Positions 17,025 to 25,274 of a stretch of DNA of 64,000 bases are shown here, one piece after another (position 1 is the stretch's first letter; each line of letters begins with the position of its first letter). Source of the stretch: Pedobacter indicus (GTDB taxonomy: Bacteria; Bacteroidota; Bacteroidia; Sphingobacteriales; Sphingobacteriaceae); assembly GCF_003449035.1 (NCBI RefSeq), contig NZ_QRGB01000001.1, positions 2,356,001 through 2,420,000 on the forward strand. Direction: 5' to 3'. The notes beneath the pieces were generated by a model. That model had not been told where the DNA came from and did not search any database. It saw only the letters and a list, made by a program, of their open reading frames with translations. The translations under genes and the position numbers were made by a program.

Positions 17025-18002
17025 CTAAAAATCAGGGATAGGCTCCTTGTCATAATAGGCTTCGATTTCTTCTTTAGGAGGCTGAACAGCTGGACGAACC
17101 AGCCTTATGCCGACAAACGGTGCATCGGGAAACCACCAATTGCTTTTGGGTATCTGTGGGTCTATTTGCTTCCAAGATGGATCAGATGCTAAGCGCGAAG
17201 CTGATCTTAAATCTTGCGCTTCATCCAAGTACGAACCCCCGCGAACGCTATGTGGGTAAAGGGCGGTAGGTTCGGCGATGGGATTTATGTTGTCCAGTCC
17301 TGAGAAAGCACTGTAATCCTCGTAATATTGATCATAGGTCCATTCAGCAGCATTTCCATACATGTCATGTAGCCCCCATGGATTCGCTTTCTTCTGACCT
17401 ACCTCGTGTGTTTTTTCTTCACTGTTTTCATTAAACCAAGCGTATTCTCCGAGCTCGTCAGCTTTCTCTCCGAAGAAATACTCAGTAGATGAACCTGCAC
17501 GTGCTGCATACTCCCATTCTGCTTCTGTTGGCAGTCGGTAAAAAACTCCCGTTCGTGCATAGATCCATTTACAGAATTGGATCGCACTATAATGGGTCAT
17601 CGCTAAAGCCGGGTGATTCAGTTTACCCATGCCGAAGGTCATATCTAAATATGGTTTGGTCGGGCGCGTAACGGCGTCTACCTCTGGTGTTAGAGGTTCA
17701 GTGCTGCTGCTCAATTCATAATCTTTATATAAAAAAGGCTCGAAAAGATCCCAAGTAACCTCAAAAGTACTCATCCAAAATGGATCTAACTGTACTTGAT
17801 GGGTTGGCTTCTCATCTGAATTTCCATTTTCACTACCCATCGTAAAACTGCCACCAGGGATGGCTTGCATGGTAAACGACAGATTCGTGCCGTCAATTTT
17901 CTGCGTATAGTTTTCAAGTTTATTTGCTTCTTGCTGAGCTTTGCTTGCTAGGGATATAGATGTTAAAAATACAACAGATAACAGTATATTTAGATACCTC
18001 AT
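17025..18002 (-). CDS. SUMF1/FGE-like fold protein lacking the catalytic cysteines
   Basis: About 325 residues with a Sec signal peptide (MRYLNILLSVVFLTSISLASKAQ; an upstream in-frame ATG at 18011 is also possible). The body has the formylglycine-generating-enzyme fold: IPGGSFTMGSENGNSDEKP, WEYAARAG, NPWGLHDMYGNAAEWTYD, SVRGGSY and FVGIRLVR. In active FGE the segment after RGGSY carries a Cys-x4-Cys pair; here it reads LDEAQDLRSASR with no Cys, so sulfatase activation is unlikely. It is the probable first gene of the minus-strand sugar-oxidation operon, 89 bases before the Gfo/Idh gene. A substrate-binding or structural role is possible, but the function is unknown. Confidence 0.85.
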   Translation of the reverse strand: MRYLNILLSVVFLTSISLASKAQQEANKLENYTQKIDGTNLSFTMQAIPGGSFTMGSENGNSDEKPTHQVQLDPFWMSTFEVTWDLFEPFLYKDYELSSSTEPLTPEVDAVTRPTKPYLDMTFGMGKLNHPALAMTHYSAIQFCKWIYARTGVFYRLPTEAEWEYAARAGSSTEYFFGEKADELGEYAWFNENSEEKTHEVGQKKANPWGLHDMYGNAAEWTYDQYYEDYSAFSGLDNINPIAEPTALYPHSVRGGSYLDEAQDLRSASRLASDPSWKQIDPQIPKSNWWFPDAPFVGIRLVRPAVQPPKEEIEAYYDKEPIPDF

Positions 18003-18095
18003 GAATTCCACTGTGAACTAAAATAAATAGCGTATTAAAAAATCTAATTTAGCATGAATTCAGCAAAAAGCAAATAAAACGATCATATTTATGTA

Positions 18096-20390
18096 TTATT
18101 TGTTATTTGAATATGAATATGGAAACGAAGATTGACTTGTACCTCTTGATTTATTGGGTTCGCTGGTCATCGTAAAGTCGATATCCACCCCTTTTATAAG
18201 GTCGAAATGATTAAACCAGTTTTTATCATAGCTTTTTCCATTTATTTGTATAGCATCGACAAATTTGTTGGCGTCACTATTCTCTTCAGCCTTCAATACG
18301 ATTTTCTTTCCGTCTTCTAAGGTAATGGTTGCTTTCTTAAATAAAGGTGCCCCAATCACATACTGATCTGTGGCTGGTGTAACCGGATAGAAACCCAATG
18401 CAGAAAACACATACCATGCAGAAGTCTGACCATTATCTTCATCACCGCAATAGCCATCAGGAGTTGCCCGATACATCCGATCCAACACTTCGCGGACCCA
18501 ATACTGCGCTTTCCAAGGAGTACCTGCATAATTGTACAGATAAATCATGTGCTGAATGGGTTGGTTACCATGTGCGTACTGGCCCATATTAGCCACTTGC
18601 ATTTCTCGTATTTCATGAATAACACTACCGTAATAGCTTTCATCAAATACTGGAGGTAATGTAAAAACCGAGTCTAATTTCTTTACAAATTCTTCTTTCC
18701 CACCCATTAAACCAATTAAACCTTCTACATCATGGAATACCGACCAGGTATAATGCCAGCTATTACCCTCTGTAAATGCGTCACCCCATTTGAACGGATT
18801 AAAAGGCTCTTGAAACTTACCGTCTTCATTCTTTCCGCGCATAAGGCCTGTCGACGGATCGAATAAGTTGCGGAAGTTCTGACTTCTTTTAGCGTACAGT
18901 TCGATCTCCTTTTTTGGTCTTTTTAATGCTTTCGCTAATTGGTAGATCGCGAAATCATCATAGGCATATTCGAGCGTTCGGGCAGCATTTTCATTAATCC
19001 CGACATCATAAGGAACATAGCCCAATTCATTGTAATATGGAGCTCCCCTTCTACCAACAGCATCCATTGGCCCTTCATTGTTGGCGCCATGAAGGAGTGC
19101 TTCATATAATTTTTCTATATCATAACCACGGAGGCCTTTAATATAAGCATCAGCCACTACAGAAGCTGAATTGTTTCCGATCATAATATTTGCAAAGCCG
19201 GGACTTGACCATTCTGGAAGAAAACCACCTTCTTTATAAGCGTTAATAAGCCCTTCCTGCATTTCTTTATTAATAGAAGGGTACACCAAATTGAGGAATG
19301 GATATAAAGCTCTGAAAGTATCCCAAAAACCTGTACCTGCGAACATGTAACCCGGTAAGATCTCGCCATTATACGGGCTCCAGTGAACAATCTCATCGTT
19401 TTCATTAATCTCATATAGCTTATTTGGGAAAAACAACGTACGGTACATGCTTGAGTAAAATGTCCGGATCTGATCAATTGTTCCCCCTTCAACATCGATT
19501 TTCGAAAGCCGATCATTCCACAGCTCTTTTGCTTTTGCTTTGGTTGTGGCAAAATCATCTGACCCCAGCTCACGTTTTAAGTTTAATTCTGCCTGGTCAA
19601 AGCTGATAAAAGACGAGGCGACTTTGGCGTTTACTTCTTCGTTCGTCTTGGTTTTGAAACCAATAACAGCAATCGCATGTTCTGATTCCAACTCCAATCT
19701 TCCTTCTTTATAGATGCCAGTATCAGCAGTTCCGGTAAAGTCGAAAGCTTTGTCAAATTGAATTACAAAATAATTCTTGAAGTTGGTTAGTTTTCCACGA
19801 CTGTAGCGTGTAGTGTAACCGATCACTTTATTTTCCTCAGGGATAACTTTTACGTACGAACCTCGGTCGAATGCGTCGATAACTACATAAGAATGATCTT
19901 CTTCAGGAAACGTAAATTTGAACTGTGCGGCTCGTTCTGTAGGTGTTAGTTCCGCTGTTACATTATGATCTGCCAGGTAAACGCTATAGTAGTACGGCTT
20001 TGATATTTCTGCTTTGTGAGAAAACCAGCTAGCCCGGTCATCTTCTGTAAACTTTAATTCTCCTGTTACAGGCATAATCGCAAACTGCCCGTAATCATTC
20101 ATCCATGGCGAAGGCTGATGGGTTTGTCTTAAACCCCGAATTTTATCGGCCGTGTATTGATATGTCCAACCGTCTCCCATTTTACCGGTTTGCGGAGTCC
20201 ATAGATTCATGCCCCACGGCACCCCAACTGCGGGATACGTGTTTCCGTTTGACATGGATGGTTTGGAATCAGTTCCCATTAAGGGGTTGACCCATTCGAC
20301 ATGATCTTCGATTTTATCGACAAACTGTGCCGATGCTCCGAAGCATAAAAATAGTAGGAGAAATGTAAAGAAAGATTTCATTGTCTGCAT
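18096..20390 (-). CDS. GH92 family alpha-mannosidase
   Basis: 764 residues with an N-terminal signal peptide (ending GASAQ). The protein matches glycoside hydrolase family 92, calcium-dependent exo-acting alpha-mannosidases that trim N-glycan mannose in Bacteroidota. Characteristic segments are WVNPLMGTDS and SNGNTYPAVGVPWGM at the N-terminus, GFWDTFRALYPF (about residue 353), and GDEDNGQTSAWYVFSALG near residue 665, which contains the acidic catalytic/calcium residues. It is preceded by its own promoter (20423-20453), so it is transcribed independently of the small RNA gene further upstream. It may also contribute to the downstream sugar-oxidation genes by read-through. Confidence 0.95.
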   Translation of the reverse strand: MQTMKSFFTFLLLFLCFGASAQFVDKIEDHVEWVNPLMGTDSKPSMSNGNTYPAVGVPWGMNLWTPQTGKMGDGWTYQYTADKIRGLRQTHQPSPWMNDYGQFAIMPVTGELKFTEDDRASWFSHKAEISKPYYYSVYLADHNVTAELTPTERAAQFKFTFPEEDHSYVVIDAFDRGSYVKVIPEENKVIGYTTRYSRGKLTNFKNYFVIQFDKAFDFTGTADTGIYKEGRLELESEHAIAVIGFKTKTNEEVNAKVASSFISFDQAELNLKRELGSDDFATTKAKAKELWNDRLSKIDVEGGTIDQIRTFYSSMYRTLFFPNKLYEINENDEIVHWSPYNGEILPGYMFAGTGFWDTFRALYPFLNLVYPSINKEMQEGLINAYKEGGFLPEWSSPGFANIMIGNNSASVVADAYIKGLRGYDIEKLYEALLHGANNEGPMDAVGRRGAPYYNELGYVPYDVGINENAARTLEYAYDDFAIYQLAKALKRPKKEIELYAKRSQNFRNLFDPSTGLMRGKNEDGKFQEPFNPFKWGDAFTEGNSWHYTWSVFHDVEGLIGLMGGKEEFVKKLDSVFTLPPVFDESYYGSVIHEIREMQVANMGQYAHGNQPIQHMIYLYNYAGTPWKAQYWVREVLDRMYRATPDGYCGDEDNGQTSAWYVFSALGFYPVTPATDQYVIGAPLFKKATITLEDGKKIVLKAEENSDANKFVDAIQINGKSYDKNWFNHFDLIKGVDIDFTMTSEPNKSRGTSQSSFPYSYSNNK

Positions 20391-20422
20391 AGATCTTTAG
20401 TAAAGGTTATAATTCAACTCAT

Positions 20423-20453
20423 CAAATATATTTTTTATAAAACGATTTAGCAA
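20423..20453 (-). promoter_or_regulatory. Bacteroidota-type promoter of the GH92 gene
   Basis: Read on the minus strand: TTG (20453-20451), 20 bases, then TATATTTG (20430-20423). This matches both the -33 TTG and -7 TAnnTTTG consensus with ideal spacing. Start of transcription is expected near 20417, about 27 bases before the GH92 ATG. Confidence 0.75.
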
Positions 20454-20565
20454 GAAATCAACAAATTAAAAATATAAGGTCTCGAAAGACAAACGAACCA
20501 AGGAATTCCAAAAACAATCAGGAGGGTCTACAGGATGGATCTAAGAATTGAAGGGAAAGTGCCTA

Positions 20566-20605
20566 AAAATTAAAGGTTCCCAAACGGGGAGAATGGGAAC
20601 CTTTA
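20566..20605 (-). terminator. Intrinsic terminator of small RNA copy 1
   Basis: Perfect 10-bp stem (20596-20605 with 20573-20582), 13-base loop, then AATTTTT on the minus strand (U-tract 20570-20566). The plus strand has no T-run after the hairpin, so it works only in the minus direction. Confidence 0.7.
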
Positions 20606-20634
20606 CTAACCAATTATAAACCTAAATTATGATG
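20566..20634 (-). ncRNA. Putative ~70-nt small RNA, copy 1
   Basis: Part of a 79-base unit (20573-20651) that recurs at 48282-48360 with a single mismatch. On the minus strand it is preceded by TTG-N20-TATATTTG, and transcription would start near 20634. The transcript has a 5' single-stranded AU-rich region of about 28 bases followed by a hairpin with 10-bp arms (AAAGGTTCCC / GGGAACCTTT) and a 13-base loop containing CTCCCC. A U-rich tail follows. No protein of meaningful size is encoded. The 5' region is complementary to a sequence of the form AACCTAAATTATG, which resembles leader-plus-start-codon sequences, so it could act as an antisense regulator. That role is inferred; the promoter-hairpin-U-tract layout is seen directly. 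Confidence 0.65.
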
Positions 20635-20638
20635 CTAC

Positions 20639-20669
20639 AAATATAGTGTAGAAAACACACCTCGCCAAA
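20639..20669 (-). promoter_or_regulatory. Promoter of small RNA copy 1
   Basis: Minus strand: TTG (20669-20667; TTTG if 20670 is included), 20-base spacer, TATATTTG (20646-20639). The spacer and -33 flanks differ in sequence from copy 2, but the two elements and their 20-base spacing are the same, which argues that they are functional. Confidence 0.7.
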
Positions 20670-20810
20670 TGTTTTATGTAATATTTATATTGCAAATGGT
20701 CTATTACACTCGTTTTAACGCGTAAAAAAAGAAATCGGCATATATATTGTCGTTATGAAAGGGCAGGTAAAGGATAACTAGATAAAAAATAAAAAAGTAA
20801 AATTGGGGCA

Positions 20811-21185
20811 ATGGAGAATTTGAAAGTACATATTGTAGAGGATGAAGTCATCATAGCTTACGACTTACAGGATATCATTGAAAGCATAGGACATCGGGTT
20901 ATTGACATTTCGACGTCAGTTGATGAAGCTATTGCCAAACTGGATTCAGCTCAACCTGATTTTTTTATCGTTGACATTCATTTAAAAGGAGATAAAAAAG
21001 GATTTGAACTGGGTCAAGTTCTTAAAGAACTTGATATACCTTTTATTTACATGTCCTCGGTCGAAAGCATGCGTGCGTCAGCAAAAGATGAAGCATATGC
21101 ATTTCTATCGAAACCCTTCGATCAACGCGATGTGCAGAAAGCAGTCAAAACTATTTGCAGGAGCATCTGCTTAGCTTCTACTTAA
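20811..21185 (+). CDS. Single-domain response regulator receiver protein
   Basis: 124 residues, a CheY-like receiver domain with no output domain. The acidic pocket is near VEDE (residues about 9-12), the phospho-acceptor is Asp55 in FIVDIHLKG, the conserved Ser is in YMSS and the Lys in LSKPF. Receivers of this kind relay phosphate to other kinases or act by protein-protein contact. No kinase gene is adjacent; the nearest are the hybrid kinase genes 15 kb away. Its last 8 bases overlap the end of the convergent LEA-type gene. Confidence 0.88.
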   Translation: MENLKVHIVEDEVIIAYDLQDIIESIGHRVIDISTSVDEAIAKLDSAQPDFFIVDIHLKGDKKGFELGQVLKELDIPFIYMSSVESMRASAKDEAYAFLSKPFDQRDVQKAVKTICRSICLAST

Positions 21186-21804
21186 GACCCAATAAGTTAC
21201 TGTTTAACTCGCGGTTAATACTGATAAACCCTGGATACTTAAAAAGCTTATCCTTAATAACGATCGCCGGTTTAATTTTTAATGTTACAGAAGCCTTTTG
21301 TTCAACTCCCCTACTCGATGCCAGAATGAAATTTTGAATATCATTTCTGATCGAATCATTCTTTAGGAACTCATAAATATTTGCATTGAATGCAAGTTCA
21401 ACCTGCTGTTCTTCTTTAGGTTGAATATGGATCTCCTGATCAATCGTACCTTCTGTAAAGCTATGGTTGTTTACCAAAATCTCATAGTCAAAATAGTTAA
21501 TCGAGGCAGCGTTATCTGTCGGGTTATCAATTGTAACATGGAGGTTTGCCCGCAAGGGAATATTTTTACTAAGGAAGCCCAATGCTAACGAGGGAGAGTT
21601 TGTAAGAGCAAAATCACGATTTTCAATTAGTTTCTGAACGTCGGTACCTGAAATAAATACATCGTCTACACCGGTTAGCGTATACTTACAGTCGGCTAAT
21701 GTCTTAATTTCTTTAGCCTGCTGTCCGATTGAACAGCCAGCTAAAAAAGTAACAAACAAGATTAGTATGAAAGATAACTTTCGCGTATTTTTTGACTTTT
21801 TCAT
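21178..21804 (-). CDS. LEA type 2 (LEA14-like) lipoprotein
   Basis: 208 residues with a lipoprotein signal peptide ending in the lipobox LAGC (Cys24). The mature part is beta-rich with a water-stress/LEA14-like segment: LSKNIPLRANLHVTIDNPTDNAASINYFDYEI and EQQVELAFNANI fit the WHy/LEA type 2 immunoglobulin-like fold. Such proteins are common in Bacteroidota and their role is not firmly known. It lies 36 bases downstream of recB on the same strand and may be co-transcribed with the rec genes. Confidence 0.75.
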   Translation of the reverse strand: MKKSKNTRKLSFILILFVTFLAGCSIGQQAKEIKTLADCKYTLTGVDDVFISGTDVQKLIENRDFALTNSPSLALGFLSKNIPLRANLHVTIDNPTDNAASINYFDYEILVNNHSFTEGTIDQEIHIQPKEEQQVELAFNANIYEFLKNDSIRNDIQNFILASSRGVEQKASVTLKIKPAIVIKDKLFKYPGFISINRELNSNLLGLK

Positions 21805-21839
21805 TGAATGACTTAATTGGATATAAATATATAAATCTT

Positions 21840-24800
21840 TTATGCATGTTCGGCGGATAAAAGACTTTCCAGTTTAACAATCTGTTCGATTGGTGGTTTC
21901 GTAATATACATACCGCTGTCTTCATCAGCTCTTGCGCCGCGTGCGAATACGTAAATTACACCTCCAAAGTTACGTTCATAGTCAAAATCTACCAATCGTT
22001 GTTGCAGATACTTTTTTAACGCAAGGGTATAAATCAGATATTGTAGATGATAATTATTCTGGGTCATCGCCTGGTCTAGTTCCTTATCTCCATAGTATAC
22101 TAAAGAATCACCCAAATAGTTGGACTTCCAGTCCAAAATATAATAGGAATCCTGATGCTGGAAAATCATATCGATTTTGCCAGTCATCAAGCCTTCCATT
22201 TCTTCGAACGATCTGATGGCAAATGGAGCATGTGCAGTAGAGAGCTGGTTCAAATGCCATGCTTGAAATGCAGCTACATTGAAATTGAACTCCAGCTCGT
22301 TCAGTCGTTTTGATCGGCTGACTTCCCTTAGCCGAAAGTGTTCTTCGCCCAATTTTAATTTCGCGGACACTACATGCCGTATTAATTCATTGATCATTGG
22401 CGCTATGTCCAACTGTTTAGGTAAATAACGGGACAAAGAGGCCTGCACTTGAGGTTCCCATGTTTCTTCCCGACTGAAGTCAATATTTTCAAACAAATGA
22501 TGGAGAAAGTTACCAGCAAGACTCCCTCTGATCAGCTGCTTGAATACAAAGTGATCGTAATCAACTAAATTTGTTGCACGATTATCTCGGAAGATGTACT
22601 CAGGCTTCTTAGCGAGATAGGTATAACTCATTTTAGTCCAGTTTCGCTGCTTCAAACTAAAGTTTTGTGCCCGAGTTATAGAATGCTCATCAAGTTGAGT
22701 AGTCTTTTCGGTTGTATATCTCTTGTTGTTATCAAGCTCTGGCGAGTCGGCAAAGTCTATATAAGGATGTATATCTCCCTCAGGTAGATCATGAATTGCG
22801 TCGACAAAGTAGGAAAGCGAACTTGTTTTCGATGCATTGGAATTATTTTTAAAGATATAGCATTTATAGACCGCGCGTGTTACCGCAACATAGATCAATC
22901 TCCTGTTTTCCTGCTCCTTTTGAAGAAGGACATCACTTTTTTGGTCTTCATCCAACTTTTCAGCCGGAGCAAATAGATATTCGTCTTCCGACCGAAAACT
23001 TTCAAAGGAAATTCCATCACTTCGATTGCTTTTCTTTAATTCAGATTTTAAATCAAGAAAGGGTGCCAGAACAACATGATACTCCAGCCCTTTGCTTTTG
23101 TGAATTGTGACAATCTCCACTGCCTCCTGATCACCCTCTATCCGCTGTTCATATTCATCACCTTCCATTGGCAGCCCTTCTCCTGCAATCTTAAGCCAGT
23201 TCATTAACTCTAAGGCAGATAGATTCCGCAAATTTTGTGTTTTATGCAGAATTTCAATGATTTGCAACAAGTTAGTCAACGCACGCCGATCGTTTTTATT
23301 CAGCAACACTTCTCTGACTTGAAAATCATCGATAAATTTATTCAACGCAACATAGACACCTGACGACTCCCACATCTGTTTTAAAATTCCGAACTCAATC
23401 AAGAGTTTATCTAAGTCGACAGTTTGTAAGTCTTTCTTCGTGAAATCCGTAAAAGGGCTAAGGATAGCACGGCTAATCGTATGTTTGTTGATATCAAAAA
23501 TAGCTCTTAGAATATAATAGACGTATCTCGCTTCCGATGTCATCAACACCTTGTTAGTGTCTATCGTTATCGCGGGGACCCCAAGTTTACTGAGCTCTTT
23601 TTTTATAGCTTCACCCTCTCGATTGGATCTGATTAAAATCCCGATGTCTGACGGTCGGATGTTGCGCTCTACATCTTTATATTTTAACTTGTTCCCTTGA
23701 TCGGTCAATAGTAGAAGCACTTGCTTTGCTACAGATTCGGCAATTTCGTCTTTATTAGAACAGTTAAAAACCGTAATACCCGGTTGTTGTTGCTTATTGC
23801 TGATAAAGCTGAATTCCCTTTTTGCCGAAGATGCTTCCACCGGGATATAGGAGATCTCATCATCCTCTCGTTGAAAATGAAAGGTATCGAAATCAGCATT
23901 AGGAAGAAAAAAAAGATTCATCGAATCGATCAGTGCGTGACTAGAACGATAATTGATGTTCATGCTGTAGCGGTTATCCACTTCCCGACCTGCTTTGAAA
24001 TAGGTATTGATATCGGCCTGCCGCCAAGCGTAAATGGACTGCTTTGGGTCACCGATATAAAATACAATCGTGCCATCACCAAATGCCCGGTCGAATATTT
24101 CATACTGAAGCCTATCGGTATCCTGAAACTCATCAATAAAAACAGCCTGATACTTTTCACGAAGCTTTTCGATCAATTTCGAACTTCCCTCAGCTTTTAT
24201 CGCTGTATTGAGCTTGCGGATCAGATCATCAAATGACAGCAGCCCGTTATCATCTTTATACCGTTGTATTCCACTGGTAATTTGCTGAATAGCGGCAGAT
24301 AAAATATGGTTAGCAAGCTTCTCGGTCACCAACTGTGATTGCTCCCGAATGGCATTGACTGTTGTTAATTTTTCGACCCAATCTCCAAACAATTTTATAG
24401 CATAAGCTTTTTCCGTTAGCTGGTTTAACATAGTGAAAAAACTTTCTGCATCGTCGGTCAAGGGCAATAGACTCTTTTCTGCGTAACGGTTGCCCTCACA
24501 TTTCTGTATTACCGTTTCTTTTTGTGGATTGAACTCACTGATCAGCTCTTCCCACTTTTCTTGTCTTTGCTTATCGAGTTGATCTAGTTGTTGTAAAAAA
24601 AGCTGTTCAACTTCTTCAGTTACCTGATAGACCTGTGCCGGATTATAAAATAGAAATCGCTGCCCACCGAGTGTATTGTCAATTATTTTTGAAATATGCT
24701 GTCGGTTAAAATCGATATCTGCCAGACTTTTCAATAGTAACGGGTGCAAGGTGGTTATGTTTTTACGCCAAAAGATGTCGACCTGCTGCTGACGGATAGC

Positions 24801-25274
24801 CGACAGATCTTGAAGCATATCCGAACCAAAGAGTTGCTTAGTTTCCAAAGCAAATTCATTCAGAGTTGCTTGACAAAAGCTATGGATGGTCATAACGGCG
24901 GTTTCGTCGAGAAGCAATTTCGCTTCCTTGAGCAACTGAATAACCTCCTCCCTCCCATCCCTTGCCACTGCATCAGTAACGATAGCCGTGATGGTCGGAT
25001 CAGCAGATGCCCCCTCTTCCGCAACTTTATAGGCATTTCGAACAAAGAGTCTGATTCGCTCTTCTAATTCAGCAACAGCTGCTTTCGTGAAGGTAACCAT
25101 CAGGATGCTGTTGATACCGATCTTGTTTTCTAATATTAGCCGAAGAACTAAAATAGCAATGGAGTATGTTTTTCCCGTTCCTGCACTCGCTTCAATGAGA
25201 TTCCGACCCTCAAGGGCAACGGAGTGGACATCGAAGTTGTGGAAGTTTTGTTTAACTCTGTTCATATCGGTCAA
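21840..25274 (-). CDS. recB: Exodeoxyribonuclease V beta subunit (RecB)
   Basis: 1144 residues. RecB is the 3'-to-5' helicase and nuclease subunit of the RecBCD complex that processes double-strand breaks and degrades foreign linear DNA. It has the UvrD-type Walker A ASAGTGKTYSIA near the N-terminus, DEFQDTDRLQYEIF (motif II), GDPKQSIYAWRQAD (motif III), NYRSS (motif IV), TIHKSKGLEYHVV (motif V) and VAVTRA (motif VI). The C-terminal nuclease domain shows GKIDMIF and LDWKSNYLG with the catalytic Asp and Lys. Its ATG overlaps the recC stop by 4 bases, so translation is coupled. Confidence 0.96.
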   Translation of the reverse strand: MTDMNRVKQNFHNFDVHSVALEGRNLIEASAGTGKTYSIAILVLRLILENKIGINSILMVTFTKAAVAELEERIRLFVRNAYKVAEEGASADPTITAIVTDAVARDGREEVIQLLKEAKLLLDETAVMTIHSFCQATLNEFALETKQLFGSDMLQDLSAIRQQQVDIFWRKNITTLHPLLLKSLADIDFNRQHISKIIDNTLGGQRFLFYNPAQVYQVTEEVEQLFLQQLDQLDKQRQEKWEELISEFNPQKETVIQKCEGNRYAEKSLLPLTDDAESFFTMLNQLTEKAYAIKLFGDWVEKLTTVNAIREQSQLVTEKLANHILSAAIQQITSGIQRYKDDNGLLSFDDLIRKLNTAIKAEGSSKLIEKLREKYQAVFIDEFQDTDRLQYEIFDRAFGDGTIVFYIGDPKQSIYAWRQADINTYFKAGREVDNRYSMNINYRSSHALIDSMNLFFLPNADFDTFHFQREDDEISYIPVEASSAKREFSFISNKQQQPGITVFNCSNKDEIAESVAKQVLLLLTDQGNKLKYKDVERNIRPSDIGILIRSNREGEAIKKELSKLGVPAITIDTNKVLMTSEARYVYYILRAIFDINKHTISRAILSPFTDFTKKDLQTVDLDKLLIEFGILKQMWESSGVYVALNKFIDDFQVREVLLNKNDRRALTNLLQIIEILHKTQNLRNLSALELMNWLKIAGEGLPMEGDEYEQRIEGDQEAVEIVTIHKSKGLEYHVVLAPFLDLKSELKKSNRSDGISFESFRSEDEYLFAPAEKLDEDQKSDVLLQKEQENRRLIYVAVTRAVYKCYIFKNNSNASKTSSLSYFVDAIHDLPEGDIHPYIDFADSPELDNNKRYTTEKTTQLDEHSITRAQNFSLKQRNWTKMSYTYLAKKPEYIFRDNRATNLVDYDHFVFKQLIRGSLAGNFLHHLFENIDFSREETWEPQVQASLSRYLPKQLDIAPMINELIRHVVSAKLKLGEEHFRLREVSRSKRLNELEFNFNVAAFQAWHLNQLSTAHAPFAIRSFEEMEGLMTGKIDMIFQHQDSYYILDWKSNYLGDSLVYYGDKELDQAMTQNNYHLQYLIYTLALKKYLQQRLVDFDYERNFGGVIYVFARGARADEDSGMYITKPPIEQIVKLESLLSAEHA

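Larger units (their letters stand above)
20391..20810. other. 420-base intergenic region between GH92 (-) and a receiver-domain gene (+)
   Basis: This interval holds, from left to right, the GH92 promoter (20423-20453, minus), the terminator and body of small RNA copy 1 (20566-20634, minus), its promoter (20639-20669, minus), and an AT-rich stretch (20670-20810) that must carry the start signals of the plus-strand receiver gene, for which I see no convincing TAnnTTTG element. Confidence 0.7.

Noticed and set aside
20585-20651. Plus-strand reading of the repeated unit, with a tiny ORF (ATGATGCTACAAATATAG)
   Set aside because: Five codons only; the plus strand lacks a U-tract after the hairpin and has no promoter, while the minus strand has both.
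23721-24236. 171-codon plus-strand frame inside recB
   Set aside because: Antisense shadow of a well-supported gene; the translation has no recognisable features.
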